Assembly (NCBI GenBank): GCA_002281855.1
Contig: NCHQ01000020.1
Span: 62,001-126,000 of the forward strand
Reading direction: 5' to 3'
Length of the DNA stretch: 64,000 bases
From: Rhodospirillales bacterium 24-66-33
GTDB taxonomy: Bacteria > Pseudomonadota > Alphaproteobacteria > Reyranellales > Reyranellaceae
A program made the position numbers and the translations under genes. Shown here one piece after another: positions 8,177 to 16,791 of the stretch. The notes under the pieces are model-generated. The model worked only from the letters and a program-made list of their open reading frames with translations. It made no database searches and was not told where the DNA came from. Position 1 is the stretch's first letter. Every line of letters begins with the position of its first letter.

Positions 8177-9448
8177 TTACAGGCCCAGCTTCAACCCCTG
8201 CTCCAGCGCGTGCAAGGCCAAACCGGCCAGGCCACCGACCATCGCGCCGTTGAACCGGATGAATTGCAGGTCGCGCCCGACCGTCAGCTCGATGCGGCCG
8301 ATCAGCACATCGATGTCCCAGGACTTCACCTGATCGGCGATGAATCGACCGACGCCGCTCTTCTGACTCTGCACGAAATCCGCAAGCAGCCGCACCATGC
8401 CGCGATTGATCTCGGCGCGGATTGCAGGATCGCGCGCCAGCTGGCTGCCGACATCGACCATCATCGCCTCCATCTGCCGGCGAACCTGACTGTCCTCGGC
8501 CCGCGCATCCTGTTCGAGGAAGGACCGCACACTCTCCCAGGCGCCCTCCGCCAGGGTCGTGATTTCCGGCCGGGCCAGCAGGTCGCGCTTCAGGCGTTCG
8601 GCGCGGCGGGCGAAGTCCTCGGACGTGCGCAGCCGCTCGATGAAGTTCGCGACGAAGCTGTCGAACTCGCGTCGCAAAGGATGTTCGGCGTCTCCGCGCG
8701 CCTCCTTGATGAAGGCCGTGGTGGAGGCGACGATCTTGCGCAGCAGATAGGCATCGGCGCGGTAGAGATTGAACAGCGCCGGCAACTCCTGGCGGATCTT
8801 CTCGCGCAATGCCGCCAGCGTCTCCTCGTTTGCCAGCACCTTTTCCAGCGCCGCCAGCAGCTCGTCGAGGACGCGCTGGTGCCGCCCCTTCTCGGTGACG
8901 GCACTCAGCAGTCCGGCGGCCAGCGGCGCGAGTTCGATCCTCTCCAGTTCGGCCATGGCGCGCCTGCCCAGGAACCCCTTGAGCCCCGACTGCTCTACGG
9001 CGGCCAGCGCCTGCGGCACCAGCCGCACCATGAAGCCCGCCAGGGCGGCACTGCGCGTGCGGTCGCTCAGCCAGTCGGCCACGAGGGTGGCGAAGTCGAC
9101 GTCGCGCAGCCGCGCCTCGACCGGCTCCGGCGCGAGGAAATTCGTCTCGATGAACTCGCCGAGATTCTCGGCAATCCGATGATGGTTGCGTGGCACGATC
9201 GCGGTGTGCGGGATCGGCAGGCCGAGCGGCCGGCGGAACAGGGCCACGACGGCGTACCAGTCCGCTAGTCCTCCGACCGTGGCGGCGGCCGCGAATGCCG
9301 CGACGTACCCCCAGGCCCAGTGTACCGGCTCGTAGTGCCGGGCAATCACGAACAGCGCAGCCGTTGCCACCAGCAGCAACGTCGCCGCGAGCTTGACCCG
9401 CCGCAGGGACCGCGCGCGATCGGCATCGCGGTTCAAAGGCTCGCTCAC
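8177..9448 (-). CDS. DUF445 family membrane protein
   Basis: A 423-residue DUF445 protein. Two N-terminal membrane segments (about residues 20-36 and 46-71) carry the family motif VGGLADWYAVVALFRRPLGL and then IPHTAIVPRNHHRIAENLG. A long helical cytoplasmic or periplasmic region follows, ending GRDLQFIRFNGAMVGGLAGL. I chose the GTG at 9448 because GGGAGGGC sits at the right distance; an in-frame start 10 codons upstream lacks one. Function of the family is unknown beyond membrane location. It ends 15 bases before the phasin start and is likely cotranscribed. Confidence 0.88.
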   Translation of the reverse strand: MSEPLNRDADRARSLRRVKLAATLLLVATAALFVIARHYEPVHWAWGYVAAFAAAATVGGLADWYAVVALFRRPLGLPIPHTAIVPRNHHRIAENLGEFIETNFLAPEPVEARLRDVDFATLVADWLSDRTRSAALAGFMVRLVPQALAAVEQSGLKGFLGRRAMAELERIELAPLAAGLLSAVTEKGRHQRVLDELLAALEKVLANEETLAALREKIRQELPALFNLYRADAYLLRKIVASTTAFIKEARGDAEHPLRREFDSFVANFIERLRTSEDFARRAERLKRDLLARPEITTLAEGAWESVRSFLEQDARAEDSQVRRQMEAMMVDVGSQLARDPAIRAEINRGMVRLLADFVQSQKSGVGRFIADQVKSWDIDVLIGRIELTVGRDLQFIRFNGAMVGGLAGLALHALEQGLKLGL

Positions 9449-9604
9449 ACGCCCTCCCTCAACAAGCCAGCCACACAAACGCGACCCGCAGCATGCAGTT
9501 TCGCGGCATGACGCGTCACACCTGCCCGCGGCCCCGTCCTTGTGGCAAGGGCGCGATGTTTCTGTCCTATACTCCCGTCACCGTTGTCCCGGGAGGAAGA
9601 AGCC

Positions 9605-10495
9605 ATGAAGGTCGGTTATATCGGTGTCGGAAACATGGGCGGTCCCATGTGCCGCAACCTCATCAAGCGCAGCAATCACTCGGTCACGGTGTTCGACCTG
9701 AACCCCGAGGCGGTGAAGACCTGCACCGACCTCGGCGCCAGCGCGGCCAAGTCGGTGGCCGAGGTGACCCGGGGCGCCGACATCGTCATGACGTCTCTGC
9801 CCATGCCGCGCGACGTCGAGGCTGTGACGCTCGGCGCCGACGGCATTCTGGCGAATGCGAGCAACGGCCAGACCTACATCGACCTCAGCACCAATGCGCC
9901 CTCGATGGTGAAGAAGATCGGGGCCGCCATGGCTGCCAAGGGAATCGCCATGCTCGACGCGCCGGTGAGCGGCGGCACGGTCGGCGCCGAGGCCGCGACC
10001 ATCGCCATCATGGTTGGCGGCGACAAGAAGGTGTTCGACGACGCGCTGCCGGTGCTGCAGTCGTTCAGCGCCAACGTGATCCATATGGGCGAGCTCGGCA
10101 CCGGCACGGTGGCCAAGCTGGTCAACAACATGATGGCCTTCTGCAACATGGCGGCTGCCGCCGAGGGGCTGATGCTGGGCGTCACCGCCGGCCTCGACCC
10201 GCAGAAGCTCATTCAGGTGATCTCGAGCTCGAGCGGCAATTCCTCGGCGTTCAAGTCATTCTCGGAACGTGCCCTGTCGGGCCGGTTCTCGCCGCCCTCC
10301 TTCGCGCTCAACCTCGCTCACAAGGATCTCCACCTCGCCCTGGAGCTGGCCGACGAACTCGACGTGCCGCTGCCGCAGGGCTCGGCCACGCACAATCTGC
10401 AGCGCATGGCCCGCCGCATGGGCCTGGGCAACAACGACAGCTCGTCGATCCTGCAGGTCTACGAGTCGGTGCTGAAGAAGACCGTCAAACCCTAG
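9605..10495 (+). CDS. NAD(P)-dependent beta-hydroxyacid dehydrogenase
   Basis: A 296-residue member of the 3-hydroxyisobutyrate dehydrogenase / tartronate semialdehyde reductase family, which oxidises beta-hydroxyacids with NAD(P). The Rossmann motif is at the N-terminus (GYIGVGNMGGPM, residues 4-15). The substrate-binding block DAPVSGGTVGAE spans about residues 118-129. The catalytic lysine is Lys171 in GTVAKLVNNMM. The start at 9605 has the SD GGGAGGAAGAAGCC. The stop TAG overlaps the stop of the convergent hydrolase within one CTAG. Whether the substrate is hydroxyisobutyrate, glycerate or another acid is not clear. Confidence 0.92.
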   Translation: MKVGYIGVGNMGGPMCRNLIKRSNHSVTVFDLNPEAVKTCTDLGASAAKSVAEVTRGADIVMTSLPMPRDVEAVTLGADGILANASNGQTYIDLSTNAPSMVKKIGAAMAAKGIAMLDAPVSGGTVGAEAATIAIMVGGDKKVFDDALPVLQSFSANVIHMGELGTGTVAKLVNNMMAFCNMAAAAEGLMLGVTAGLDPQKLIQVISSSSGNSSAFKSFSERALSGRFSPPSFALNLAHKDLHLALELADELDVPLPQGSATHNLQRMARRMGLGNNDSSSILQVYESVLKKTVKP

Positions 10496-11094
10496 GACAG
10501 GTGTCTGGCGATCAAACGAGCGACGAGGTCGGCATGGGTGCTGGCCACGTCGTGGTCGCCGCCCGGCACGATCTCAAGCCGGGCGTTGGGCAGTCGTTCC
10601 GCGAGATGGCGGCCGACGGCGACAGGGCTGACCGGGTCCTTGTCGCCCCAGATCAGCAGCGTGGGTGCCGTGATCTTCTCGACCGGCAGGGGCGGCGTCG
10701 GACTGCCATCCGTGATCCAGGCGGCGGCCGTCGGGAAGGAGCGACGGTAGTCGGCGCGCCACTCCGAGGCGCCAAGGCCCGCCATGTCGACGCCGCCCGA
10801 CGTCACGCAAAGCACCAGACGGCGCACCAGTTCCGGATGCTCCAGCGCGATCCGCGCCGCGATGACGCCGCCCATCGACTGCGCCACCAGGTCGACCGGC
10901 TCGTGCATCTTCGCCGTCACCAGCTGCTTCAGGTCATCGAGGCTGCGGATTGCCGGATCGTGCGGCTGAGCGCCAAGACCCGGCCAGCCTAAATGCTCCT
11001 TGGCCCAGGTCGCAGGCAGGGCCTCGGCGACGGGCTTCCAGAATTGCGGCGAGCCGCCGGCGCCCGGCAGGAACAGGGTACGCGGTCTGGTCAT
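10492..11094 (-). CDS. small alpha/beta hydrolase
   Basis: A 200-residue alpha/beta hydrolase. The N-terminal LFLPGAGGSPQFWKPVA contains the oxyanion region. The nucleophile elbow is AQSMGG (Ser). The acid lies in LLIWGDKDPVSP and the histidine in VPGGDHDVASTH. At 200 residues it is short, with a small cap. Its ATG overlaps the TGA of the upstream GST gene in ATGA, so translation is probably coupled. Function could be an esterase, thioesterase or hydrolase of a GST product; none can be assigned. Confidence 0.85.
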   Translation of the reverse strand: MTRPRTLFLPGAGGSPQFWKPVAEALPATWAKEHLGWPGLGAQPHDPAIRSLDDLKQLVTAKMHEPVDLVAQSMGGVIAARIALEHPELVRRLVLCVTSGGVDMAGLGASEWRADYRRSFPTAAAWITDGSPTPPLPVEKITAPTLLIWGDKDPVSPVAVGRHLAERLPNARLEIVPGGDHDVASTHADLVARLIARHLS

Positions 11095-11744
11095 GTATTG
11101 AGCCCCAGCTTGCCCATGAACGGCGGCAGGGTGCGGCCGATCGACAGGAGATAGCGTCCCATGGCGCCGGCCACCTGTCGGACCGCCGGACGGGCACTCA
11201 TCCGGTCGCGCCAGGCGTGCAGACGCGTCAGGCTGGCCGGGACCGGCGCGCCCATCCGTTCGCCGAACAGCTGCGCCATGTAGAAGGCGATGTCGGCATA
11301 GCTGTAGGCGCCGGCGATCCACTCCTGCCCGCCGATCGTGCGTTCCATCTCCTGATAGAAGAGCGCCGCCGCATCGTGCGCGCCCGGCGCTGCGGAATCG
11401 CTCATCAGACGGACAATGTGCGGGAAATAGACCTCGTCGGACTTGTGTTCGAGCAGGCGCGCCCGTGCGCGTGCCCGCGGCTCGGACGGCCACAGCGCGG
11501 GATCGCGCTTCAGCGTTTCGAGGTACTCGAAGATCTGGGTCGAATCGAACAGCTCGAGGTCGCCATCGATCAGGACCGGCACCTGGCGCTTGGGATTGAT
11601 GCGCACGACTTCCGGATGCTTCGGCTCGTAGAGCACCTTCATCTCGAAAGGGACCATCTCAAGTTCGAAGTCGAAGCCCTTCTCGCGCAGGGCGATCTCC
11701 GCCTTGGCGCCGAACATGCTGAGCGGGCCGGAATAGAGTTTCAT
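11091..11744 (-). CDS. glutathione S-transferase family protein
   Basis: A 217-residue GST. The N-terminal thioredoxin-like domain starts MKLYSGPLSMFGAKAEIALR and contains the cis-proline segment KRQVPVLIDGDLELFDSTQI, with the Glu/Asp-Ser turn that binds the glutathione glutamyl group. An all-helical C-terminal domain follows (GGQEWIAGAYSYADIAFYMA has the N-capping box). It belongs to soluble GSTs that conjugate or reduce electrophiles. It is coupled by a 4-base overlap to the downstream hydrolase, which suggests joint action. Confidence 0.92.
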   Translation of the reverse strand: MKLYSGPLSMFGAKAEIALREKGFDFELEMVPFEMKVLYEPKHPEVVRINPKRQVPVLIDGDLELFDSTQIFEYLETLKRDPALWPSEPRARARARLLEHKSDEVYFPHIVRLMSDSAAPGAHDAAALFYQEMERTIGGQEWIAGAYSYADIAFYMAQLFGERMGAPVPASLTRLHAWRDRMSARPAVRQVAGAMGRYLLSIGRTLPPFMGKLGLNT

Positions 11745-11770
11745 GGCGACGAGCTTACGCCGGCGCCATT

Positions 11771-13030
11771 CTACATCAACACGAACATGCCGATGGCGGC
11801 CGCAGCCATCAGAACCAGGGTGAGCCAGCCCAGCACCCGCTGCCAGACGTTCGCCGTGAAATCGCCCATGATCTCGCGACGGGTGGCCACGATCATCATC
11901 GCACCGATGATGGGCACCACGATCACGCCGTTCAGGACCGCACTCCAGATCAGCGCCTTGAACGGAGCGATCGGTAGCAGCACCACGCCGAGACCCGCCA
12001 GGATCGCCACCGCGATGGTGATGTAGAACGGCCGCGCCTCTCCGAAGTCGTGCTCAAGCCCGATCCGCCAGTTCCGCACCTCACCCAGTGCATAGGCGGC
12101 CGATCCTGCAAGCACGGGTACCGCGAGCAGGCCCGTACCGATGATGCCCAGGCTGAACAGCAGGAAGGCCGCGTCACCCGCGATCGGCTTCAGCGCTTCG
12201 GCTGCCTGCTGCGTGCTTTCGATATCGGTCTTGCCATTCGCGTGCAGGGTTGCTGCCGTCGTCAGGATGATGAAGAAAGCGACGAGGTTCGACATCCCCA
12301 TGCCGATGGCGGTCTCCCAGCCGATGCGCGTCAGCTCGCGCGGCGCCTGCTCCGGCTTGTCGGTGAGCGGCCCCGCCTCGTCATCGCCCTCCTCTTCCTC
12401 GACCTCCTGCGAACTCTGCCAGAAGAAGAGATAGGGACTGATCGTGGTGCCCAAGATGGCGACGATCAGCATCAAAGTATCCTTGTCGAAAGCAAACGTC
12501 GGTACCAGCGCGCCCATGCCGACGGCGCGCCAGTCGATATGGGCGGTGAAAACGACGCCGACATAGGCAAACAGCGAGAAGGTCAGATACTTCAGGAACC
12601 CGACATAGCGGCTGTAGGGAATGAACACGATGGCCAGCACCGAGGCGATCGCGAACACGAAGGTGAAGACGATCTGCCCTCCTCCCACGACCATCGCCAT
12701 TGCGGCGCCCATGGCGGCGAGATCGGCGCCGATATTGATCGTGTTCGCCACGAACAGGAGCAGGACCAACCCCAGCACCACCGGCCGAGGAAAGGCGCGA
12801 CACATGTTGGCGGCCAGGCCACGGCCTGTGACGCGGCCGATGCGGGCGCTGACCGACTGGACCGCGACCATCAGCGGCCAGGTCAGCACGACCGTCCAGA
12901 GAAGTCCGAAGCCCGCATGGGCGCCCGCTTGGGAATAGGTCGCTATGCCGCTGGGATCGTCGTCGGCGGCACCGGTGATCACGCCGGGACCGAGCCTCTT
13001 GATCAGTCCCTGTGTGCTGGTTGCGACCAT
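11771..13030 (-). CDS. Nramp-related divalent metal transporter, atypical binding site
   Basis: A 419-residue multi-spanning protein of the SLC11/Nramp family. The first membrane helix reads GPGVITGAADDDPSGIATYS, where classical Nramps have DPGN. The sixth reads ILGTTISPYLFFWQSSQEVE, where classical Nramps have a Met-Pro-His motif. The coordinating Asn and Met/His are thus replaced. Loss of the methionine is described for Nramp-related magnesium transporters, so Mn/Fe specificity should not be assumed. About 11 hydrophobic helices are visible, with an acidic loop (EVEEEEGDDEAG) after helix 6. The start at 13030 has GGAGGCAGG directly upstream. Confidence 0.88.
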   Translation of the reverse strand: MVATSTQGLIKRLGPGVITGAADDDPSGIATYSQAGAHAGFGLLWTVVLTWPLMVAVQSVSARIGRVTGRGLAANMCRAFPRPVVLGLVLLLFVANTINIGADLAAMGAAMAMVVGGGQIVFTFVFAIASVLAIVFIPYSRYVGFLKYLTFSLFAYVGVVFTAHIDWRAVGMGALVPTFAFDKDTLMLIVAILGTTISPYLFFWQSSQEVEEEEGDDEAGPLTDKPEQAPRELTRIGWETAIGMGMSNLVAFFIILTTAATLHANGKTDIESTQQAAEALKPIAGDAAFLLFSLGIIGTGLLAVPVLAGSAAYALGEVRNWRIGLEHDFGEARPFYITIAVAILAGLGVVLLPIAPFKALIWSAVLNGVIVVPIIGAMMIVATRREIMGDFTANVWQRVLGWLTLVLMAAAAIGMFVLM

Positions 13031-13294
13031 CCTGCCTCCGAAACGGAAGACCACCGCGCCAGTTCCACCTGGATGCGCACCAGCGTGCGCGAGGCGATCA
13101 ACTCGGACAGCGATGGGCTGACCTGACGCGGGAGTCCACCTGCATTCCTCTTCCGACCGACTGCAACAGAGCGTCGGCTGCACGGCCGCCATTGGTGCGG
13201 GGCGCCCGCTCGAGAAGGCCCTGCGGGTCGGTGCCCCCATGGAAAGGTTCGGTCTCGCTCTGCACGTGCGGGGCAGAAATCCAGACGACCGGCA

Positions 13295-13666
13295 TCACGA
13301 CGCATCCTTGATATGGAACGGCAGCGTCGCCAGCTCGGGCGCCAGGTCCTTGATCTCGTCGAAGAACACGATGAAGTGGCGCGCGACCAGTCGCTGGAGA
13401 TCGCCGCCGGGCTGGTCGTCGGCGTCCGCCGTCGTCATCTCCATCCCGTCCCTCGTCCGCACCCAGAGCAGCGCGTTGCGCGGCGCGTCGGGCAACTCCG
13501 CGAAGCTCAGCAGGCCGAAGGCCACGGCACGCCGCCGGCGGGCATGCTGGGCCAGCGCATTGTCGCTGGTGAGATCGCACAGCGCGAAGGCCAGCCTCCC
13601 CTGCGTGCCGTCCGGTAGGGTCACGTCATATTCACGGGTGGCCAGACGCCCGAGTTCGTCGCTCAT
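13295..13666 (-). CDS. conserved hypothetical protein
   Basis: A 123-residue protein I do not recognise. It begins MSDELGRLATREYDVTLPDG and has alternating strands and helices, with no signal peptide or membrane segment. The motif HFIVFFDEIKDLAPELATLP lies near the end. Its ATG overlaps the TGA of nadE (ATGA), so it is translated with the NAD synthase and is likely real. No catalytic motif is visible. About 260 bases without a convincing gene separate it from the Nramp gene downstream. Confidence 0.6.
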   Translation of the reverse strand: MSDELGRLATREYDVTLPDGTQGRLAFALCDLTSDNALAQHARRRRAVAFGLLSFAELPDAPRNALLWVRTRDGMEMTTADADDQPGGDLQRLVARHFIVFFDEIKDLAPELATLPFHIKDAS

Positions 13667-15339
13667 GCCGCGCCTCCCAGGCGGTGCCCCCTGAAGCCGT
13701 TCACGATCGGATAGCGGCGCTCGCGGCTGATGTTGCGGGAGGTTATCTTGACGCCGGGCGGCGCCTGGCGACGCTTGTATTCGGCACCTTCGAGCAGACG
13801 CCAGACACGGTCGACGGTGGCCGGATCATGGCCTTCCCGCGCCAGCGCCGACGTATCGAGGTCGCGCTCGATCAGCCCCTTCAGGATGGCATCGAGCGTC
13901 GGATAAGGCGGCAGCGAGTCGGAATCCTTCTGGTCCGGTCGCAACTCGGCCGACGGCGGCTTGTCGACGATGCGCGGCGGGATCACCACGCCCGGGCGGC
14001 CGAGCGCGCCCGCCGGCAGATGCGCATTGCGCCAACGGCAGAGCTCGAAGACCGTGGTCTTGTAGACGTCCTTCAGCACGTTGAAGCCGCCGCACATGTC
14101 GCCGTAGAGGGTGGCGTAGCCGACGGCCATCTCGGACTTGTTGCCCGTCGTCACCACCATGCCGCCCAGCTTGTTCGACACCGCCATCAGGGTGACGCCG
14201 CGGGCGCGGCTCTGGATGTTCTCCTCGGTCACGTCCTCGGGCCGGTTGCCGAACAGCGGCGCCAGCATGCCGCGGAACGCCTCCATCGCCGGTCCGATGT
14301 CGACGATGTCGTAGCGCACGCCGATCGCCCGGGCGCAGGCCTCGGCGTCCTCCAGCGAGTCGCGGCTGGTATAGGGCGACGGCATCATGATCGCGTGGAC
14401 GCGATCTGGGCCCAGCGCGTCGGCCGCCACCGCTGCCGTGATCGCCGAATCGACGCCGCCCGAGAGGCCGATCACCACCGAGGGGAAGCCCGTCTTGTTC
14501 ACGTAGTCGCGCAGCCCCAGAACCATCGCCTGATAGATGGATTCGATTTGGTCCAGCTCGCGCGCGATCGGACCGGGCTCGCACTCCCAACCGCCGGCGC
14601 CACGCCGGAACTCGATGGTCGCGACCTCTTCGGCGAAGGAGGCGAGCTTGGCCTTGAGCGAGCGGTCGGCGCCCAGCGCGAAGGAAGCGCCGTCGTAGAC
14701 GACCTCGTCCTGGCCACCGACCTGATTGAGATAGACGAAGGGCAGGCCGCTCTCGACGACACGTTTGACGCCGAGCTGCACCCGAACGTCGGTCTTGCCC
14801 GCCTCGTAGGGCGAACCGTTGGGCACCAGCAGGATCTCGCCACCGGTCTCGGCGATGCATTCCACGACGTCGGGCGTCCAGACATCCTCGCAGATCGGCA
14901 CCCCGATTCGGACACCGCGAAAGACCAGCGGCCCCGGCATCGGACCGGGCGCGAAGATGCGCTTGTCGTCGAACACACCATAGTTCGGCAGGTCGACCTT
15001 GAAGCGCTTGCCGATGATCTCGCCCTTGTCGAGCGCGATGATCGCATTGTGCAGTTTCTCGCCCTCGCGCCACGGCGTCGTGACGAACAGGGCCGGACCG
15101 CCGTCATTGGTGTCGGCGCGCAGGGCTTCGACCGCGTCGTGACAGGCCTGCTGGAAGGCGGGCTTCAGCACCAGGTCTTCGGGCGAATAGCCCGCAAGCA
15201 CCAGTTCCGGGGTGAGCACGAGATCGGCGCCCTGCCGGGCCGCTTCGGCGCGGGCGGCCCGCACCTTGGCGAGATTGCCCGCCACGTCGCCGACCTTGGG
15301 ATTGAGCTGGGCCAATCCCACTCTGAGTTTGTCCGTCAT
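13663..15339 (-). CDS. nadE: glutamine-dependent NAD+ synthetase
   Basis: Two-domain NAD synthase, 558 residues. It converts deamido-NAD to NAD with ATP and glutamine in the cytoplasm. The N-terminal nitrilase-type amidase domain has the Glu-Lys-Cys triad: Glu45 (LTPELVLAGYSPEDL), Lys114 (FKVDLPNYGVFDD) and Cys150 (VPICEDVWTP). The C-terminal synthetase domain has the PP-loop LSGGVDSAIT and TTGNKSEMAVGYATLYGD. Of two adjacent ATGs (15342, 15339) I prefer the second because GAGG then lies six bases upstream. It follows the C26 hydrolase gene by eight bases and overlaps the small downstream gene. Confidence 0.95.
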   Translation of the reverse strand: MTDKLRVGLAQLNPKVGDVAGNLAKVRAARAEAARQGADLVLTPELVLAGYSPEDLVLKPAFQQACHDAVEALRADTNDGGPALFVTTPWREGEKLHNAIIALDKGEIIGKRFKVDLPNYGVFDDKRIFAPGPMPGPLVFRGVRIGVPICEDVWTPDVVECIAETGGEILLVPNGSPYEAGKTDVRVQLGVKRVVESGLPFVYLNQVGGQDEVVYDGASFALGADRSLKAKLASFAEEVATIEFRRGAGGWECEPGPIARELDQIESIYQAMVLGLRDYVNKTGFPSVVIGLSGGVDSAITAAVAADALGPDRVHAIMMPSPYTSRDSLEDAEACARAIGVRYDIVDIGPAMEAFRGMLAPLFGNRPEDVTEENIQSRARGVTLMAVSNKLGGMVVTTGNKSEMAVGYATLYGDMCGGFNVLKDVYKTTVFELCRWRNAHLPAGALGRPGVVIPPRIVDKPPSAELRPDQKDSDSLPPYPTLDAILKGLIERDLDTSALAREGHDPATVDRVWRLLEGAEYKRRQAPPGVKITSRNISRERRYPIVNGFRGHRLGGAA

Positions 15340-15347
15340 CATAAGCC

Positions 15348-16130
15348 TCAGGAGGAGCGCATATGCTCGCGGAGAGCCTGGCCGAATGCCTGGAACAGGG
15401 CGCGGTTGATCGGGTTGCTCTGCGGGTCGTACTCGGCATGCCACTGGACGCCGACCGCAAAGGCGGGGGCCTCCGAGATGCAGATCGCCTCGATCGTGCC
15501 GTCCTCCGCCACGCCTTCGATGGCGACGCGCGCGCCCGGATCGAGGATTCCCTGTCCATGGAGCGAGTTCACGCGGATGCACTCGCAACCGAGCAGCCGC
15601 GCGAAATAGCCATCCTTCACGAGTTGGACCTCGTGCCGGTCGGCAAACACCACGGTGGGATCGGGATGGACCTCGCCATTTTCCAGCCGCGGCATGCGAT
15701 GGTTGAGGCGGCCCGGAATCTCGCGGATCTCTGGGTGCAGCGAGCCACCGAAGGCCACGTTCATTTCCTGGAAACCGCGGCAGATGCCGAAGATCGGCAC
15801 GCCGCGCTCGACGCAGGCGTCGATCAGCGCCAGGGCCATCGCGTCGCGCTCTTGGTCGTAGGGTTCGTGGGCCGGATGCGGTTCGGCCCCGAAGCGGGTC
15901 GGATGGACGTTGGCGCGGGCGCCGGTGAGCAGGATGCCGTCGACCGCGCCCAGCAGCGCCTCGATGTCGGTGATGTCGGGTGTACCGGCAAACATCAGCG
16001 GCAATGCCCCGGCGACATCCGCGACCGCCCGCATGTTGCGCTGTCCCACGAGCTGGACGTTGTGGCGGTCGTTGATCACGCCTGAATTGCCGATCACCCC
16101 GACCACGGGCTTCTTGATATTGGGAACCAA
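15348..16130 (-). CDS. gamma-glutamyl-gamma-aminobutyrate hydrolase family protein (peptidase C26)
   Basis: Class I glutamine-amidotransferase-like hydrolase of the PuuD/C26 family, about 260 residues. It cleaves gamma-glutamyl amides in the cytoplasm. The nucleophile is Cys117 in FGICRGFQEMNVAFGGSLH. The histidine and acid are near HAEYDPQSNP. The LLTGARANVHPTRFG block binds the gamma-glutamyl group in the family. No ATG is available. The TTG at 16130, preceded by GAGGCAGG, gives the usual length, but a TTG at 16286 is also open. The gene precedes nadE with a very short gap. The substrate could be gamma-glutamyl-GABA or another gamma-glutamyl amide. Confidence 0.88.
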   Translation of the reverse strand: MVPNIKKPVVGVIGNSGVINDRHNVQLVGQRNMRAVADVAGALPLMFAGTPDITDIEALLGAVDGILLTGARANVHPTRFGAEPHPAHEPYDQERDAMALALIDACVERGVPIFGICRGFQEMNVAFGGSLHPEIREIPGRLNHRMPRLENGEVHPDPTVVFADRHEVQLVKDGYFARLLGCECIRVNSLHGQGILDPGARVAIEGVAEDGTIEAICISEAPAFAVGVQWHAEYDPQSNPINRALFQAFGQALREHMRSS

Positions 16131-16465
16131 CGCGCGCCTGCCTCGACTTCGAAGAGACGATAATGGCACCGCATCCACCGGCCGGCGAGTCCGCCGTCGC
16201 GAAACACCGTTGACAGCCGCGCCCGCCGGTGCGTGAATTCGATCGTCACGTTCAGTAGGGAGGTTTTGATGAATCCACCCAAGCAACGTGCCGCAGTGAT
16301 TGTCGAGGCAATCGTTCGGGCATCGGCATAGCGGCAGACGCGAACGGCACGGCGGGAGCGGTCACTGCGGGTCGCATCAGTTGGGCATGACCCCGATCAG
16401 GCCGCTCCCGACGTTCCTTTCCCACACTTCCAAACGAGTTCGAGACGCCTCTGCGGGAACCGCGT
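16131..16465. other. intergenic stretch, no confident gene
   Basis: Between the start of the C26 hydrolase gene and the end of the small gene at 16466. It holds the 20-codon open frame described separately. There is also a 9-bp inverted repeat CGGGAGCGG ... CCGCTCCCG (about 16354-16410) with a long loop, whose role is unclear. I see no tRNA. Confidence 0.4.
16269..16331 (+). CDS. possible 20-residue small ORF
   Basis: An ATG at 16269 preceded by a near-perfect ribosome site (AGGGAGG, six bases before the ATG) opens a frame of 20 codons, MNPPKQRAAVIVEAIVRASA, ending in TAG. It is divergent from the C26 hydrolase gene. It may be a genuine small protein, a leader peptide or the surviving head of a lost gene. 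Only the ribosome site supports it. Confidence 0.25.
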   Translation: MNPPKQRAAVIVEAIVRASA

Positions 16466-16774
16466 TCACTGGAACGGCGGCACCTCGCGGCGCAGGTTGC
16501 CGCTTCCTTGAATGAAGAAGAGCGTCAGGCGTCCGGCGACCTCCTTCGGGCTGTCCGACGGTTCAAGTGGAAGCTCCGTTTTCAGCCCGCGCGCCTCGAG
16601 CTCGTCCACCAGCTCCTTCAGGCGATCGCCGGGAATCTCGAACTGCAGGACGGCCATCGCGTCGGAGAGCAGCGAATGGCCGGAGACCCAGCCACCCGCC
16701 CGCGTAATCGCCTCCGACGCCGCATTCACGCTCACATGAAAGGCGTCCCGCGCGACGGCTTCGAGGCGAAGCAC
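16466..16774 (-). CDS. small hypothetical protein downstream of RidA
   Basis: A 102-residue protein starting at a GTG (VLRLEAVARDAFHVSVNAAS). It continues with SDAMAVLQFEIPGDRLKELV and ends in RREVPPFQ. The alternating strand-helix pattern (AVLQFEI, helix LKELVDELEARGL, then RLTLFFIQG) suggests a ferredoxin-like alpha/beta fold. It starts 17 bases after the RidA-like gene and is probably cotranscribed. I do not recognise the family. Confidence 0.55.
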   Translation of the reverse strand: MLRLEAVARDAFHVSVNAASEAITRAGGWVSGHSLLSDAMAVLQFEIPGDRLKELVDELEARGLKTELPLEPSDSPKEVAGRLTLFFIQGSGNLRREVPPFQ

Positions 16775-16791
16775 ACCCGTCTCCGGTCGGT

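Noticed and set aside
13031..13294. Open frames between the Nramp gene and the small gene downstream of nadE
   Set aside because: No ribosome site, no recognisable motif and unusual composition; I see no gene there.
16354..16410. 9-bp inverted repeat as a riboswitch or attenuator
   Set aside because: The loop is about 40 bases, with no conserved core and no downstream gene on the proper strand close enough.
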